Positions 54,770 through 63,510 of a DNA stretch of 64,000 bases are shown in pieces. Numbering within the stretch: position 1 is the first letter of the stretch; every line of letters begins with the position of its first letter. The stretch spans positions 1-64,000 of the forward strand of contig JAPKFB010000019.1 in assembly GCA_028821775.1 (NCBI GenBank). The letters run 5' to 3'. The notes beneath the pieces are model-generated. The model had not been told where the DNA came from and searched no databases. It saw only the letters and a list, made by a program, of their open reading frames with translations. A program made the position numbers and the translations under genes. The stretch comes from Roseibacillus sp. Lineage in GTDB: Bacteria; Verrucomicrobiota; Verrucomicrobiia; Verrucomicrobiales; Akkermansiaceae.

Positions 54770-56632
54770 TCATCGATGATACTCCCGGACATCCATGAAC
54801 TCGGGGAGCTTGCCCACCGCTAACCAGAGGCGCGTTCGTTCTGGCATCTCCTCACGCAGGCGCCTCAAGTCCTCGCCCGGGACGGAGAGATTCCACCAGG
54901 GCTCTGGATCATACGCAGTCGCCAAGCGAGTCGGCGCGATCGCGATTCCCAGACGGCTTTTGACCTCCCTCAACACCTCGGGATCACGAGCCACCACCGC
55001 TCCGCGATGTCCCTCCAACTGGTCGTCGGGCCAGTTGAACCTCCCTGGCCGAGACAAGAGAAAGTCGTTCCCTCCAAAATGGCTTGAGAGCGCCATGGTG
55101 ACACTCACGGAAGGGTCCGGGGCAGTCTGCGGGGCATTCACCCACAACAAAATTCGGCGCCCTTCCGCTTCGCCCACGGTGCTGACCTTTCCACCGGAGA
55201 GCAAGTCAGTGGCCCAGCGCCGATTGGGACCGTCGAATCCATCCACTCCTCGCTGGCTCTTGGCAAGAGTGCGATCGTCAAAGAGGACATAGTCTGCATC
55301 CTCCCACGACTCTGCCCTGGGAAGCTCCCACCACGCCATCGCCAAGAGACCATAGGAGACCAAGCCACTGCTCACCACCGCCCCTTTTCCTTTGGGCAAA
55401 TCTGCAGGGTCAACTTGAGACCACGCCTTCCAGACCTCCTGATTATGGTCAAGAGGACGTTCCCCGGCCTGTCCGAGGCGTTGATAAAACCACGCGTAGG
55501 CCCCGAGGGGCCAGAAGCCATCTGCGGTTGGATAGAGGGTACTTGATCTCGCGACCAGACCCCCACCCTCCCAACTACTCATCCGAACGCCAACCACCCA
55601 GGGAAGAATCGTTCCCACCAAGGCCACGAAGAGGACTGTCCGGCCCACTCGCCTCTTCCCGAGGGTGGCCCAACAATCCCATCCCCTGGGAAAAAACACG
55701 GTGCTTAACAATCCAAGCGCCACGATGAAGAGATGCCGGGGAGTGTACAAAAGGCAGGCGTAAAACAGCAGCGGCAGGATCACTGCGAACCCCAGCATGA
55801 TGCCGCGCCAGGATCGACTCCACGCCTCAACCCCGGCAAAACAAAACAAGAGCACCAAGAGCATCCCCAACCCCCCTACAAGATAAGTGACGAACGTCGG
55901 CAAGACGAAAAACGGTTTCGGAAGGGAGGTATGAGTCGCACCCAACACGGAGCCAAGCGCGACCGCAGCCAGGCACCCAAACGCCATCGCCCAAAACACC
56001 CGTGAGCCGAGGAACTCCCGCAACGACTTTCCAGGAACGGCCAGCAGGGCAAGGAGGGGAATGACCAGAATGACATCTTGGCGCGCCGCCGTAGCCGCCC
56101 AGGCGAGTAAGCCGACAAGCCCGATCCGAAGCGGAGACGTCACTGGCTCCCGATCGGAATCAACTCGCAAAAACACGACCAGGAGCAAGAGCCAGGCCGC
56201 CGAAATCATATTCGGGGAAAGGAGAACCCCGGTAAAGGCGACCACCGGACTGAACAGGACACAAGTGAGGACTCCGACCTGCACCCAAGACCATCTCCGC
56301 TGTGACAATACCAGCGCCATCAGCGCCAGCGAAAACAAGCCTATGGCAGCCAGATTGCCTTCATGGACCAGCCTTTCCAGAGTTCCCGTTTCCTTGTCAA
56401 TCCCCCGAACTTTCACCCAGGCTGCGATCACCCAGTAGGAGAGATACTGCTTGTCGTAGTTGTAGCTCGGATTCTGAATCCAATCCTGATTCCGGACCAA
56501 ATTCATCGCACCCTGGAGGAGGGATGCCTGATCGCTTTCCCGCATCGTGGGCCCCGTCGACCAGAGCGCAAGGCTCACCCAGAAAGCCGTCACAAGGACA
56601 GCTCCGAGACGTCCTGCCCTCGCGCGATTCAT
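54770..56632 (-). CDS. GT-C-like membrane protein of polysaccharide locus
   Basis: 620 residues with about ten membrane helices in the first 390 residues and a soluble C-terminal half (ADYVLFDDRTLAKSQRGVDG, RRILLWVNAPQTAPDPSV). The first loop has GPTMRESDQASLLQGAMNLV with an acidic pair, as in the GT-C/PMT glycosyltransferases that use lipid-linked sugars. No exact family could be named. It lies between the UbiA-like and methyltransferase genes, all leftward. Start ATG 56632. If it is GT-C, a product of the UbiA enzyme is a likely donor. Confidence 0.65.
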   Translation of the reverse strand: MNRARAGRLGAVLVTAFWVSLALWSTGPTMRESDQASLLQGAMNLVRNQDWIQNPSYNYDKQYLSYWVIAAWVKVRGIDKETGTLERLVHEGNLAAIGLFSLALMALVLSQRRWSWVQVGVLTCVLFSPVVAFTGVLLSPNMISAAWLLLLVVFLRVDSDREPVTSPLRIGLVGLLAWAATAARQDVILVIPLLALLAVPGKSLREFLGSRVFWAMAFGCLAAVALGSVLGATHTSLPKPFFVLPTFVTYLVGGLGMLLVLLFCFAGVEAWSRSWRGIMLGFAVILPLLFYACLLYTPRHLFIVALGLLSTVFFPRGWDCWATLGKRRVGRTVLFVALVGTILPWVVGVRMSSWEGGGLVARSSTLYPTADGFWPLGAYAWFYQRLGQAGERPLDHNQEVWKAWSQVDPADLPKGKGAVVSSGLVSYGLLAMAWWELPRAESWEDADYVLFDDRTLAKSQRGVDGFDGPNRRWATDLLSGGKVSTVGEAEGRRILLWVNAPQTAPDPSVSVTMALSSHFGGNDFLLSRPGRFNWPDDQLEGHRGAVVARDPEVLREVKSRLGIAIAPTRLATAYDPEPWWNLSVPGEDLRRLREEMPERTRLWLAVGKLPEFMDVREYHR

Positions 56633-56653
56633 CGGTGTCCTTTCACTCTCGTC

Positions 56654-57256
56654 CTACTGAATCGGGTTCAGCACTGCAAGGTACTGCAGCCTGCGGCCAA
56701 AGATCAGATTGAGTCCGGCGGGATAGAGATTGATCGACGATCGTTCCTCCTGCACTCGCAGTCCACACTCCTCAAAGAGAGCATGCCAACCCTCCTTACT
56801 CGGATAGCGAAAGAGACAACGCACGCCATAGCCGGCGTTCGCAGCCCAGTCGATCAGTGAAATCCGAGGCCAGGCGAGCAAGGCGCCCACCTTGTGGTCC
56901 TTCACGATCACGCGCTTCCGAGCAATGCGAGCCGCTTCACAGAGCAATCGTTCTGGTTCCTCCTCGTGATGGAGAACGTCTGCGATGAGAACTGTATCCA
57001 CCGAGTTGTCCTCCTTGGGAAGGGTTGCGCCATCGTACGGTTCAACTGGAATCGCACACCCCTCCCTGACGTTGGTCTCAATTCCAGAGACTTCCACCCC
57101 GTGCGCCTTCGCGAGGGCAGAACCCAGAGTCCCTGCGCCACAACCGACATCGAGCAAGGTCTCTCCCCCCTCAAGATAAGAACCCAGCAACGAAACCAGA
57201 ACCTCCAGTCGCCGATCGTAAACAGGCGCATGCAATGCTCTCAACAATGCCTTCAT
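56654..57256 (-). CDS. SAM-dependent methyltransferase
   Basis: Class I Rossmann methyltransferase of 200 residues: motif I LLDVGCGAGTLGSALAKAHG, motif II acid at GIETN, and PKEDNSVDTVLIADVLHHEE for motifs IV/V (Methyltransf_11 type). The substrate is unknown, perhaps a sugar or lipid intermediate. The start overlaps the stop of epsI by ATGA, so it is translationally coupled. Confidence 0.85.
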   Translation of the reverse strand: MKALLRALHAPVYDRRLEVLVSLLGSYLEGGETLLDVGCGAGTLGSALAKAHGVEVSGIETNVREGCAIPVEPYDGATLPKEDNSVDTVLIADVLHHEEEPERLLCEAARIARKRVIVKDHKVGALLAWPRISLIDWAANAGYGVRCLFRYPSKEGWHALFEECGLRVQEERSSINLYPAGLNLIFGRRLQYLAVLNPIQ

Positions 57257-58029
57257 GCGTTGCTTGAATCCGCATCGGCCGAAGGATCCGTCAACTCCTC
57301 GGCTCCCAGCGACTTTTGAAACATGGGAGCGTGGAGTTGGATAAAATCCATGGCCCGCTCGCTCGCGTCCACCTCAGCGGCCTCACTCTCTTCCCCGATA
57401 GCCCCTTCCTTGAGATCCACAAAAGTCGTCACGCTGGGATAGCCCCATACATTGTTGATGTTTCGAAAGATGTTATCCACCACCGTGATCCAGACGCGCC
57501 GAAAGTCAGAGGAGGTCGTGGTCGATTTGCCAATCCACCAGTAAACATAGTGCGCGCGCGATTCCTTCATGGACCCGTCCGCCTGTTTGTCCTGCCGACG
57601 AATCGAGTAGTCCATCACTTCAAAGGGTTCCTTTCCCTCCACCTTGATGGTGGTGGGCGTCTTCTTCCAGATCGTCCAACCGGCCGCTTCCAGGCAGACC
57701 TGTGGTCGGTGCAGGCTCCGGCGATCATTTCCGCTCAGAATCAAGCTGGCCAAGAGACTTCGGCGCAGGGCTTCTTCCTGCGAGCTCGACGAACGGGGAT
57801 AATAGCGCCGCTTCAGCAGGCCGGTATCAGAAGGCAGCCACTCCTCCTCCTCCTTGCTCGGAGGGACGAGCCGCGAAACATATTTGTCCGTTGTTTCCGG
57901 AAGTCTAAGCACCATCCCTGCTTGAGCGGCATCCGCCGCATTTGGGAACGCGGTACACATGCCGTAGGTCACGCCGGCAAGTGCCAATACGATCCCACTT
58001 CTCAACACTGCCTGGCGAATTGTCATCAT
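57253..58029 (-). CDS. epsI: Exosortase-associated EpsI family protein
   Basis: 258 residues with an N-terminal signal or anchor (LRSGIVLALAGVTYGMC) and the EpsI signature RRSLHRPQVCLEAAGWTIW, then MDYSIRRQD and HYVYWWIGKST. EpsI is fused to or encoded next to exosortases and is thought to act in exosortase-linked polysaccharide export. The start overlaps the exosortase stop by ATGA. Acidic C-terminal tail (GEESEAAEVDASE). Confidence 0.85.
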   Translation of the reverse strand: MMTIRQAVLRSGIVLALAGVTYGMCTAFPNAADAAQAGMVLRLPETTDKYVSRLVPPSKEEEEWLPSDTGLLKRRYYPRSSSSQEEALRRSLLASLILSGNDRRSLHRPQVCLEAAGWTIWKKTPTTIKVEGKEPFEVMDYSIRRQDKQADGSMKESRAHYVYWWIGKSTTTSSDFRRVWITVVDNIFRNINNVWGYPSVTTFVDLKEGAIGEESEAAEVDASERAMDFIQLHAPMFQKSLGAEELTDPSADADSSNA

Positions 58030-59018
58030 GAAGTCGTGGCTTCGTCTCCGGCATCCACCTTGCGCACCCGGGCTCTTTTGCGACGCAAGGCCTTCAGTCC
58101 TCGCTTCAAAACCTGCACCTCGATCAGCATGCAGATGAGGGCCACCACAAAAACCATAATGCCGGCTCCGATGTGAAATCCAGACGGTTCAAGCTCTGAC
58201 TTGCCGATCGCAAACTCTTTCGAAAACAAAAGTGTCCCTGCATAGAGAATGAGCATGCGAATGAGGTTTCCCATGATTGAAAATGGCACCGCGGAGAGCG
58301 CCAGGACCAGTCGATGCCACCCTTTTTCAAGAGCGAGATAGCCGTAGAGGATACTCACCATCCCCAAGGCAAATAGCGATCGCAGTCCGGAGCACGCCAT
58401 CGCGATTCCCAGACTGAATCGCTCCCCGGCCTCCGCCGCTGGGGTGGGTGCCGAGTACAGGGTGTAGCCATCTCGCACCACATCTTCGCCAATCACCTGG
58501 AGGATATTGTAGGTGAGAATCACCATGATCTTGCGCAGCGGAACGCTCACCGGCTCGATCAGGAAGATGAAGGGCCAGGTGAGACCAAAAAGGATCCAGA
58601 GCCAGAAGCCGCGGCGGAAATACTCGGTGCCCAGGAACCAGAGGACAAATCCCGCGACAAGAAACTGGCCGGAAAGGTAACCCACATACTTCTCGTTCGC
58701 CTTGTAGCCACCGAAGAAAACAAAGAATCCCAGGGCCAAGACAGCCAGCCCAAGCCAACTCGCCTTGGGCGAGATCCCTTTGAAGCGATCTCGCGTGACC
58801 CACGCCAGAGCAATCACCGTGACCGGAACAACATATCCGAACGCCCACTCTCCTCGTTCCAATTTGTATCCCTGCCTCATGTTCCACCAGAGGGTGGACC
58901 GTGAGTCCATATACCCTGTCGAATAGCCAAACTCGAAGAAGAAGAACCAGAGCACCCCAAGAACCGTGGCCGCCATAATGGCGGTCGGGATCCACTTCTC
59001 GTTTTGTGAGGAGATCAT
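58026..59018 (-). CDS. xrt: Exosortase
   Basis: Eight-helix membrane transpeptidase of 330 residues. The catalytic triad is visible: Cys in GIAMACSGLRSLFALGMV, Arg in SIMGNLIRMLILYAG, and His in EPSGFHIGAGIMVF. Exosortases cleave C-terminal PEP-CTERM-like signals and couple export with exopolysaccharide. ATG 59018 is preferred over TTG 59027. The basic tail KALRRKRARVRKV is cytoplasmic. No protein with a PEP-CTERM tail is encoded in this window, so its substrates must be elsewhere. The stop overlaps epsI by 4 bases. Confidence 0.93.
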   Translation of the reverse strand: MISSQNEKWIPTAIMAATVLGVLWFFFFEFGYSTGYMDSRSTLWWNMRQGYKLERGEWAFGYVVPVTVIALAWVTRDRFKGISPKASWLGLAVLALGFFVFFGGYKANEKYVGYLSGQFLVAGFVLWFLGTEYFRRGFWLWILFGLTWPFIFLIEPVSVPLRKIMVILTYNILQVIGEDVVRDGYTLYSAPTPAAEAGERFSLGIAMACSGLRSLFALGMVSILYGYLALEKGWHRLVLALSAVPFSIMGNLIRMLILYAGTLLFSKEFAIGKSELEPSGFHIGAGIMVFVVALICMLIEVQVLKRGLKALRRKRARVRKVDAGDEATTS

Positions 59019-59087
59019 TGCGATCAATCAGTCAGGGGTGAACCCTCAGCGGGCCCGAGTGATAAGGTCACCCGAATTTAGACATGC

Positions 59088-60185
59088 TCAAGTTGTTGAC
59101 AAGCACTCTTTGAAGAACGCCAACTTGCGCTCTTCGAGCACATCCACATCAAAGTATGGTGCCGAGTGCCGGTGGGGAATTCGCCGCCCCTTCATCTCCT
59201 GCGTGAATCTGACAATCTCCTCGCTGAAGCGTTCGATGTTGTCGTCCTCATTCGAAATTTGGAGAACCCAGTCAGGAAGGGCTTGATTTTCGAAGGCCGT
59301 TTCGCGACAGGAAAGAATCAGGGGCAATCCGCAGGCCATGTACTCCCGGACCTTCAAGGGGCAAGCCTCCTCCATTCCCTTGCGATGAAGTGCAAGACCA
59401 TCGAGGCCCACGTCGCAACCCGCCAGGACAGGAAGGTAGTCCTCCGGCTTCAAATAGCCATGACAAGTCAGATTGGGCGGGCGCTCGGGCAATTCCGAGG
59501 CGCTCGCACCAATCAACTCAATTTCGATTCGACCCTGCGTTCGCTTGGCCAGCTCAACGATCTTGTCCACGCCATGCCAGGCCGCGACCTGCCCGATGAA
59601 GGCGATTCTGGGCAACTGCATGGCACCAGTCGCAGGGGCCACTTGAAACTCCGCAAGCCGAATGGAATTGGGGGTCACATGTGAAGGGTGATTCCACTTC
59701 CGCACATAGGGAAGGTTCGCCACCTCATGGGTGACCGCGACAAATCCAGCGGCCTGACGAAAGAGCAGCGGGTAGGTCAACCGGGTATGATAGTATGTCA
59801 GTCTTCGCCTCAAGCTGGTCGGCGCGATGAGCTTCGCCGTCTTCAGGACGTCCCCGTTCAGTTCGACCACTACTGGAAATTCCTTGCTCAGGTTCGTGAC
59901 CTCAGAGCGGTGATACTGCCAGCGAAGATAAATGAGATCGGGGGCATACTCCCGAATATCCGAGATCATCTTGCGGTAGGCTTCCGCCCGTCCACCAGTT
60001 GCCTTTCGATCGTAAATCCGGGCAGAAAAGGGAGGGTCTCCCTTTTCCTCGTCTGTGATAAAAAACACTTCTGCCTCGTGCCCGGCTCTCCGCCAGGCCT
60101 CGACCTGGTAGCGAATCTTTCGCGTAACCCCATCTACCTGATAGGCAGGATGAGTAACTACATAGGCAATCTTCACAATCGACAT
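59088..60185 (-). CDS. GT4 glycosyltransferase 1 of exopolysaccharide locus
   Basis: GT-B fold, 365 residues: AYVVTHPAYQVDGVTRKIRY N-terminal loop, LPRIAFIGQVAAWHGVDKIV at the domain border, and the donor site EYMACGLPLILSCRE preceded by MEEACPLKVR. It moves an activated sugar to a lipid-linked acceptor in the cytosol. Donor and linkage are unknown. The start lies inside the end of the next upstream glycosyltransferase gene (13-base overlap). Confidence 0.88.
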   Translation of the reverse strand: MSIVKIAYVVTHPAYQVDGVTRKIRYQVEAWRRAGHEAEVFFITDEEKGDPPFSARIYDRKATGGRAEAYRKMISDIREYAPDLIYLRWQYHRSEVTNLSKEFPVVVELNGDVLKTAKLIAPTSLRRRLTYYHTRLTYPLLFRQAAGFVAVTHEVANLPYVRKWNHPSHVTPNSIRLAEFQVAPATGAMQLPRIAFIGQVAAWHGVDKIVELAKRTQGRIEIELIGASASELPERPPNLTCHGYLKPEDYLPVLAGCDVGLDGLALHRKGMEEACPLKVREYMACGLPLILSCRETAFENQALPDWVLQISNEDDNIERFSEEIVRFTQEMKGRRIPHRHSAPYFDVDVLEERKLAFFKECLSTT

Positions 60186-61327
60186 CCCTCTCCCGATTTG
60201 AGCGCGTTCACCATTGCGCTCTCCATGTTGTCACAAAAGATCTCCCGCGTGTACTGAGCGAGATAAGCCGAGCGCGCAGCTTCCGCCATCGATTTCTTCA
60301 TCTCCGGACTAGTGCAGAATCTCTTGATCGCGTCCGCCAACTCCTCGATAGCACCACTTTCGCAAAGGATCGCGTTGAGGTCCTCGTCCACCACCTCCGG
60401 AATGCCTCGCCACCGAGTCGCTACCACCGGCAATCCACTTCCCAAGGCCTCAATCAGGACGAGAGGAAAGTTTTCGGACTCGTAAAAGGAGGGGAAGAAA
60501 AAGAAGTCCGCCCGCTGGAAGGCTTCCCATTTTGATTCGCCAATGAGCTCGCCCAGCAAGATCACCCGATCGCCCAGCTCCATCTCCGTCACTTGCGCCT
60601 CGAACCGGAGCCGCTCCTCCTCAGACACCCAGACTCCCGCCAGTTCCACTCGCACCGGAACATCCCGTTCTGCCAACAGGCGGACTGTCCTGAGAATGTC
60701 GAAGATCCCCTTGCTCTGGCGAAGACTGCCGACGAAGAGCCCGCTCACCATGCCGTCCTCACGGGGTTGGCGCAGAACTGGAACGGGCACTTCCAGACCG
60801 TTGCGAACGATCACCTGTGAGGCCGCTCCAAGATAGTCCCCCACTCCGGCCACCGACTCCGCAATCTCGATCGCAAGGCGCGGTTGACCATAGGCCCAGC
60901 GAGCCAAGGCTCCGAGCACACGATGGCGCGCAAGGTACTCCGCAAGTCCTCCGGCGTGAAAATGATAGATCGTTCCAACCGTAAACGGACGCACCAAGGC
61001 CAGATAAAAAATATCCCGAACCACCGGAACAAAGTGGGGACTCGCCGGCAGGTAATAGAGGACCGGAGCGCGCAGGCTTCGCAACACCTTCCAAGTGCGT
61101 AACACGAGCCGCACAAGCGAAATCAACTTCCCCACTCCAGCCTTTCCAACCTCATCAGTGCTTCGACTGTAGTCCATCCGGAGACAGCGGACCCGTATCC
61201 TGGTCCAGTCGTGCTCAAACAAAATTCCGGTCGCGACCGCCTGACCATGATAGGGCGGAGGGGTTTGCCCCACCATCAACAGATCGTGAGAAAGTGGTGC
61301 GCTCCGTTGCATTTCAATCTCAGACAT
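60173..61327 (-). CDS. GT4 glycosyltransferase 2 of exopolysaccharide locus
   Basis: GT-B fold, 384 residues: LLMVGQTPPPYHGQAVATGI, VSGLFVGSLRQSKGIFDILR, then ADFFFFPSFYESENFPLVLI and EALGSGLPVVATRWRGIPEV, the standard EX7E-type donor site. It overlaps the downstream glycosyltransferase by 13 bases and the upstream sulfotransferase by 8, which indicates a coupled operon. Confidence 0.92.
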   Translation of the reverse strand: MSEIEMQRSAPLSHDLLMVGQTPPPYHGQAVATGILFEHDWTRIRVRCLRMDYSRSTDEVGKAGVGKLISLVRLVLRTWKVLRSLRAPVLYYLPASPHFVPVVRDIFYLALVRPFTVGTIYHFHAGGLAEYLARHRVLGALARWAYGQPRLAIEIAESVAGVGDYLGAASQVIVRNGLEVPVPVLRQPREDGMVSGLFVGSLRQSKGIFDILRTVRLLAERDVPVRVELAGVWVSEEERLRFEAQVTEMELGDRVILLGELIGESKWEAFQRADFFFFPSFYESENFPLVLIEALGSGLPVVATRWRGIPEVVDEDLNAILCESGAIEELADAIKRFCTSPEMKKSMAEAARSAYLAQYTREIFCDNMESAMVNALKSGEGCRL

Positions 61328-62258
61328 GTTCCACCCTTGCGCTCGAGTCTCCCTCGCTTACCGGCATTCGCCACTCTGTGAGATCACGACCGATCAACTC
61401 TTCGAGGTTGGCAAGGTCTTCCTTGTAGTAGTCGTGCAGGCGCGCACTCAACTCGGCCGAGATCGCTCCACGTTCTGCCTTCCACACTCGGGAAAGAACC
61501 TTTCGATCAAAGACGCGCCCGGCGCCATATATCCAATGGGAGAGCTTCCCGAATCGTGGGTTGTGATTGATGCGATCCGGATGCCACTGGCGAGCGATGC
61601 GATGCCACACACTCAGGATCCTTGCCCGCTCCAGGGAGTAGACCACGGCCTGAGAACGCCGGTCTATGTTTGCGGACACGTGATCCGGAGAAATCTCGAG
61701 AAACCGATAAATAGCATCCATCTCCGCGGTGGGATCTGCGATGAGATCCTCCTGTAGGCGCACGTGAATGCGGGCCGGGGAGAAATGTTTCCGCCACTTC
61801 TCGAGAGCTTCTCCATATCGTCCGTAGCTGAGCACTGTCTCCGCTCCCGGATACTGGCTCCAGTGCCCATCAAGGATCGCGGCGAGACCCTCTTCGGGTT
61901 CGCGGATCGGGAAGTAGGCTGCACTCAAATAATGATAGTAGGCAGAGAGGGCCCGCTGGATCGGATGGCGCAGGACCACGATCAGCTTCGCGCCCTTCGA
62001 GTGGGAGGCGACTCGCTCGGCACATTCGGGCAGGGCGAGATAGTCGGGCCGTTTGATTCCAATGCGCTGATTGTTGCCCGCCTGGGCAAACAACGCCTCA
62101 AACTGTTGAGGGCGGGTTTCCTCATAGATGCTTCGCTCAAAATAGTTCACCTCCCCCGGGGGCATGAAGACCTCCGGGTGATCCATCAATGCGCGATGGA
62201 CAAAGGTCGAAGCCGACTTTTGCGCACCGATGATCAAAAAATCTAACGAACGAGCCAT
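61320..62258 (-). CDS. Sulfotransferase
   Basis: PAPS-dependent sulfotransferase of 312 residues. The 5'-phosphosulfate loop is FLIIGAQKSASTFVHRALMD and the 3'-phosphate motif is LIVVLRHPIQRALSAYYHYL. ATG 62258 opens MARSLDFLIIG, as expected; the longer frame upstream is in the glycosyltransferase gene region and not used. In this setting it likely sulfates the exopolysaccharide or a lipid-linked unit. Sulfated polymers are common in marine bacteria, which hints at habitat. Confidence 0.9.
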   Translation of the reverse strand: MARSLDFLIIGAQKSASTFVHRALMDHPEVFMPPGEVNYFERSIYEETRPQQFEALFAQAGNNQRIGIKRPDYLALPECAERVASHSKGAKLIVVLRHPIQRALSAYYHYLSAAYFPIREPEEGLAAILDGHWSQYPGAETVLSYGRYGEALEKWRKHFSPARIHVRLQEDLIADPTAEMDAIYRFLEISPDHVSANIDRRSQAVVYSLERARILSVWHRIARQWHPDRINHNPRFGKLSHWIYGAGRVFDRKVLSRVWKAERGAISAELSARLHDYYKEDLANLEELIGRDLTEWRMPVSEGDSSARVEHV

Positions 62259-62265
62259 CTTGCAG

Positions 62266-63381
62266 CTAATCCAACGCCTTGAGGGCCTCGGCAACCCGTT
62301 TTGCGTTGTTCTCCACACCAAATTTCTTGGCCAGCATTCTCGAGTGCTCCCCGGCCTCTGCCGAAAGGCCCCCATCCATGACCTCCCGCATTTTCTCGGC
62401 GAGGTCCCGCGCATCGGGCGCGATCACCCAACCGTTGAGTCCATCCTCCACCAGAACCTGCGACGACCCTGCATTTCGACTGATGAGCAGGGCACAGCCG
62501 TAAGAGGCTGCTTCATGCGTCACTGCCCCATAGGTATCGTAGCGTGACGCGAGGACAAAACAATCGGTGTCCCGGTAGAGTTGCTCAAGGGCATCGCCTT
62601 CTACAAATCCGGAAAAATCGACGCAATCCGCAATACTGAATTCCCGCGCCATCGCCTCGTAGTCCTCGTCGGGCTTCCCTCCCGCCAGAATGAGCCGAAA
62701 CTCACGGCCCCGCCCCGAAAGTTCTCGGACCGCTTTCAATAAGATGTCGATTCCCTTGCGGTGGATCAGACTGCCCGCGTGCAAAAAAGTATACGGAGCC
62801 TTGGACTCACGGGGTCCGGCAGGAGAGGGTTCACGAATGGCATGAGGAGCAAATACGACTTCCTTTCCCTTCTCCCTCGCCATCAATTCGGTGTCCCTGG
62901 TGTGCGCGATGATGAGCTTCGCCCGACGGGTGACCGCTCCGTGCACCGCTCTCAGGGGAGCCGGCAAGCGCGAACGGCCCTCCTGGCCCAGCTCACTACT
63001 GAAGACGAGCTCACGCCCCTTTTTCCAGGCCCACCCCGCTGCACTCAGAACAAAGGGTGAACACTCGTGAACCCAAACCACATCGGGATCGGCGGCATTG
63101 AGTGCCTTGCTCATCGCCAGCGAGGGCAAGGGAATCCGCAGGCTCTTCTCCTGGTTGCGGTAGAACCTTGCAAGCAATCGGCTCTCCACAAACCGGCTCG
63201 GCACTTGGCGGAAGGAAAGGAATTCCTCTGATGGCCGCAAGTCCGTCCAATCATGATCCGGAGCATCCAACTCGGGTCCAATCAGACACACTTCATCCTC
63301 CGATCCCAGCTCCCGGGAGATCTCTTCATAGAGCGCCGTGCGGTAGGGCGCCATGGTCTTGACGACAATTGCGAGTTTCAT
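62266..63381 (-). CDS. GT4 glycosyltransferase 3 of exopolysaccharide locus
   Basis: GT-B fold, 371 residues: MKLAIVVKTMAPYRTALYEE, YTFLHAGSLIHRKGIDILLK, then LYRDTDCFVLASRYDTYGAV and THEAASYGCALLISRNAGSS. The EX7E-like site reads E-A-A-S-Y-G with weaker match than in the sister genes. It ends 7 bases before the sulfotransferase start. Confidence 0.9.
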   Translation of the reverse strand: MKLAIVVKTMAPYRTALYEEISRELGSEDEVCLIGPELDAPDHDWTDLRPSEEFLSFRQVPSRFVESRLLARFYRNQEKSLRIPLPSLAMSKALNAADPDVVWVHECSPFVLSAAGWAWKKGRELVFSSELGQEGRSRLPAPLRAVHGAVTRRAKLIIAHTRDTELMAREKGKEVVFAPHAIREPSPAGPRESKAPYTFLHAGSLIHRKGIDILLKAVRELSGRGREFRLILAGGKPDEDYEAMAREFSIADCVDFSGFVEGDALEQLYRDTDCFVLASRYDTYGAVTHEAASYGCALLISRNAGSSQVLVEDGLNGWVIAPDARDLAEKMREVMDGGLSAEAGEHSRMLAKKFGVENNAKRVAEALKALD

Positions 63382-63510
63382 CTTTCCTCAGTCCCAATCT
63401 CCAATACCTCCGGTCCCTTCGCTCCACACTCCAACCCGGTGGGTCGCACCTCCTGAGGCGTTCACCTCCTCTGGGTCGTCCAAAAACCGGTCAAGGCTGC
63501 GAGAACTCCC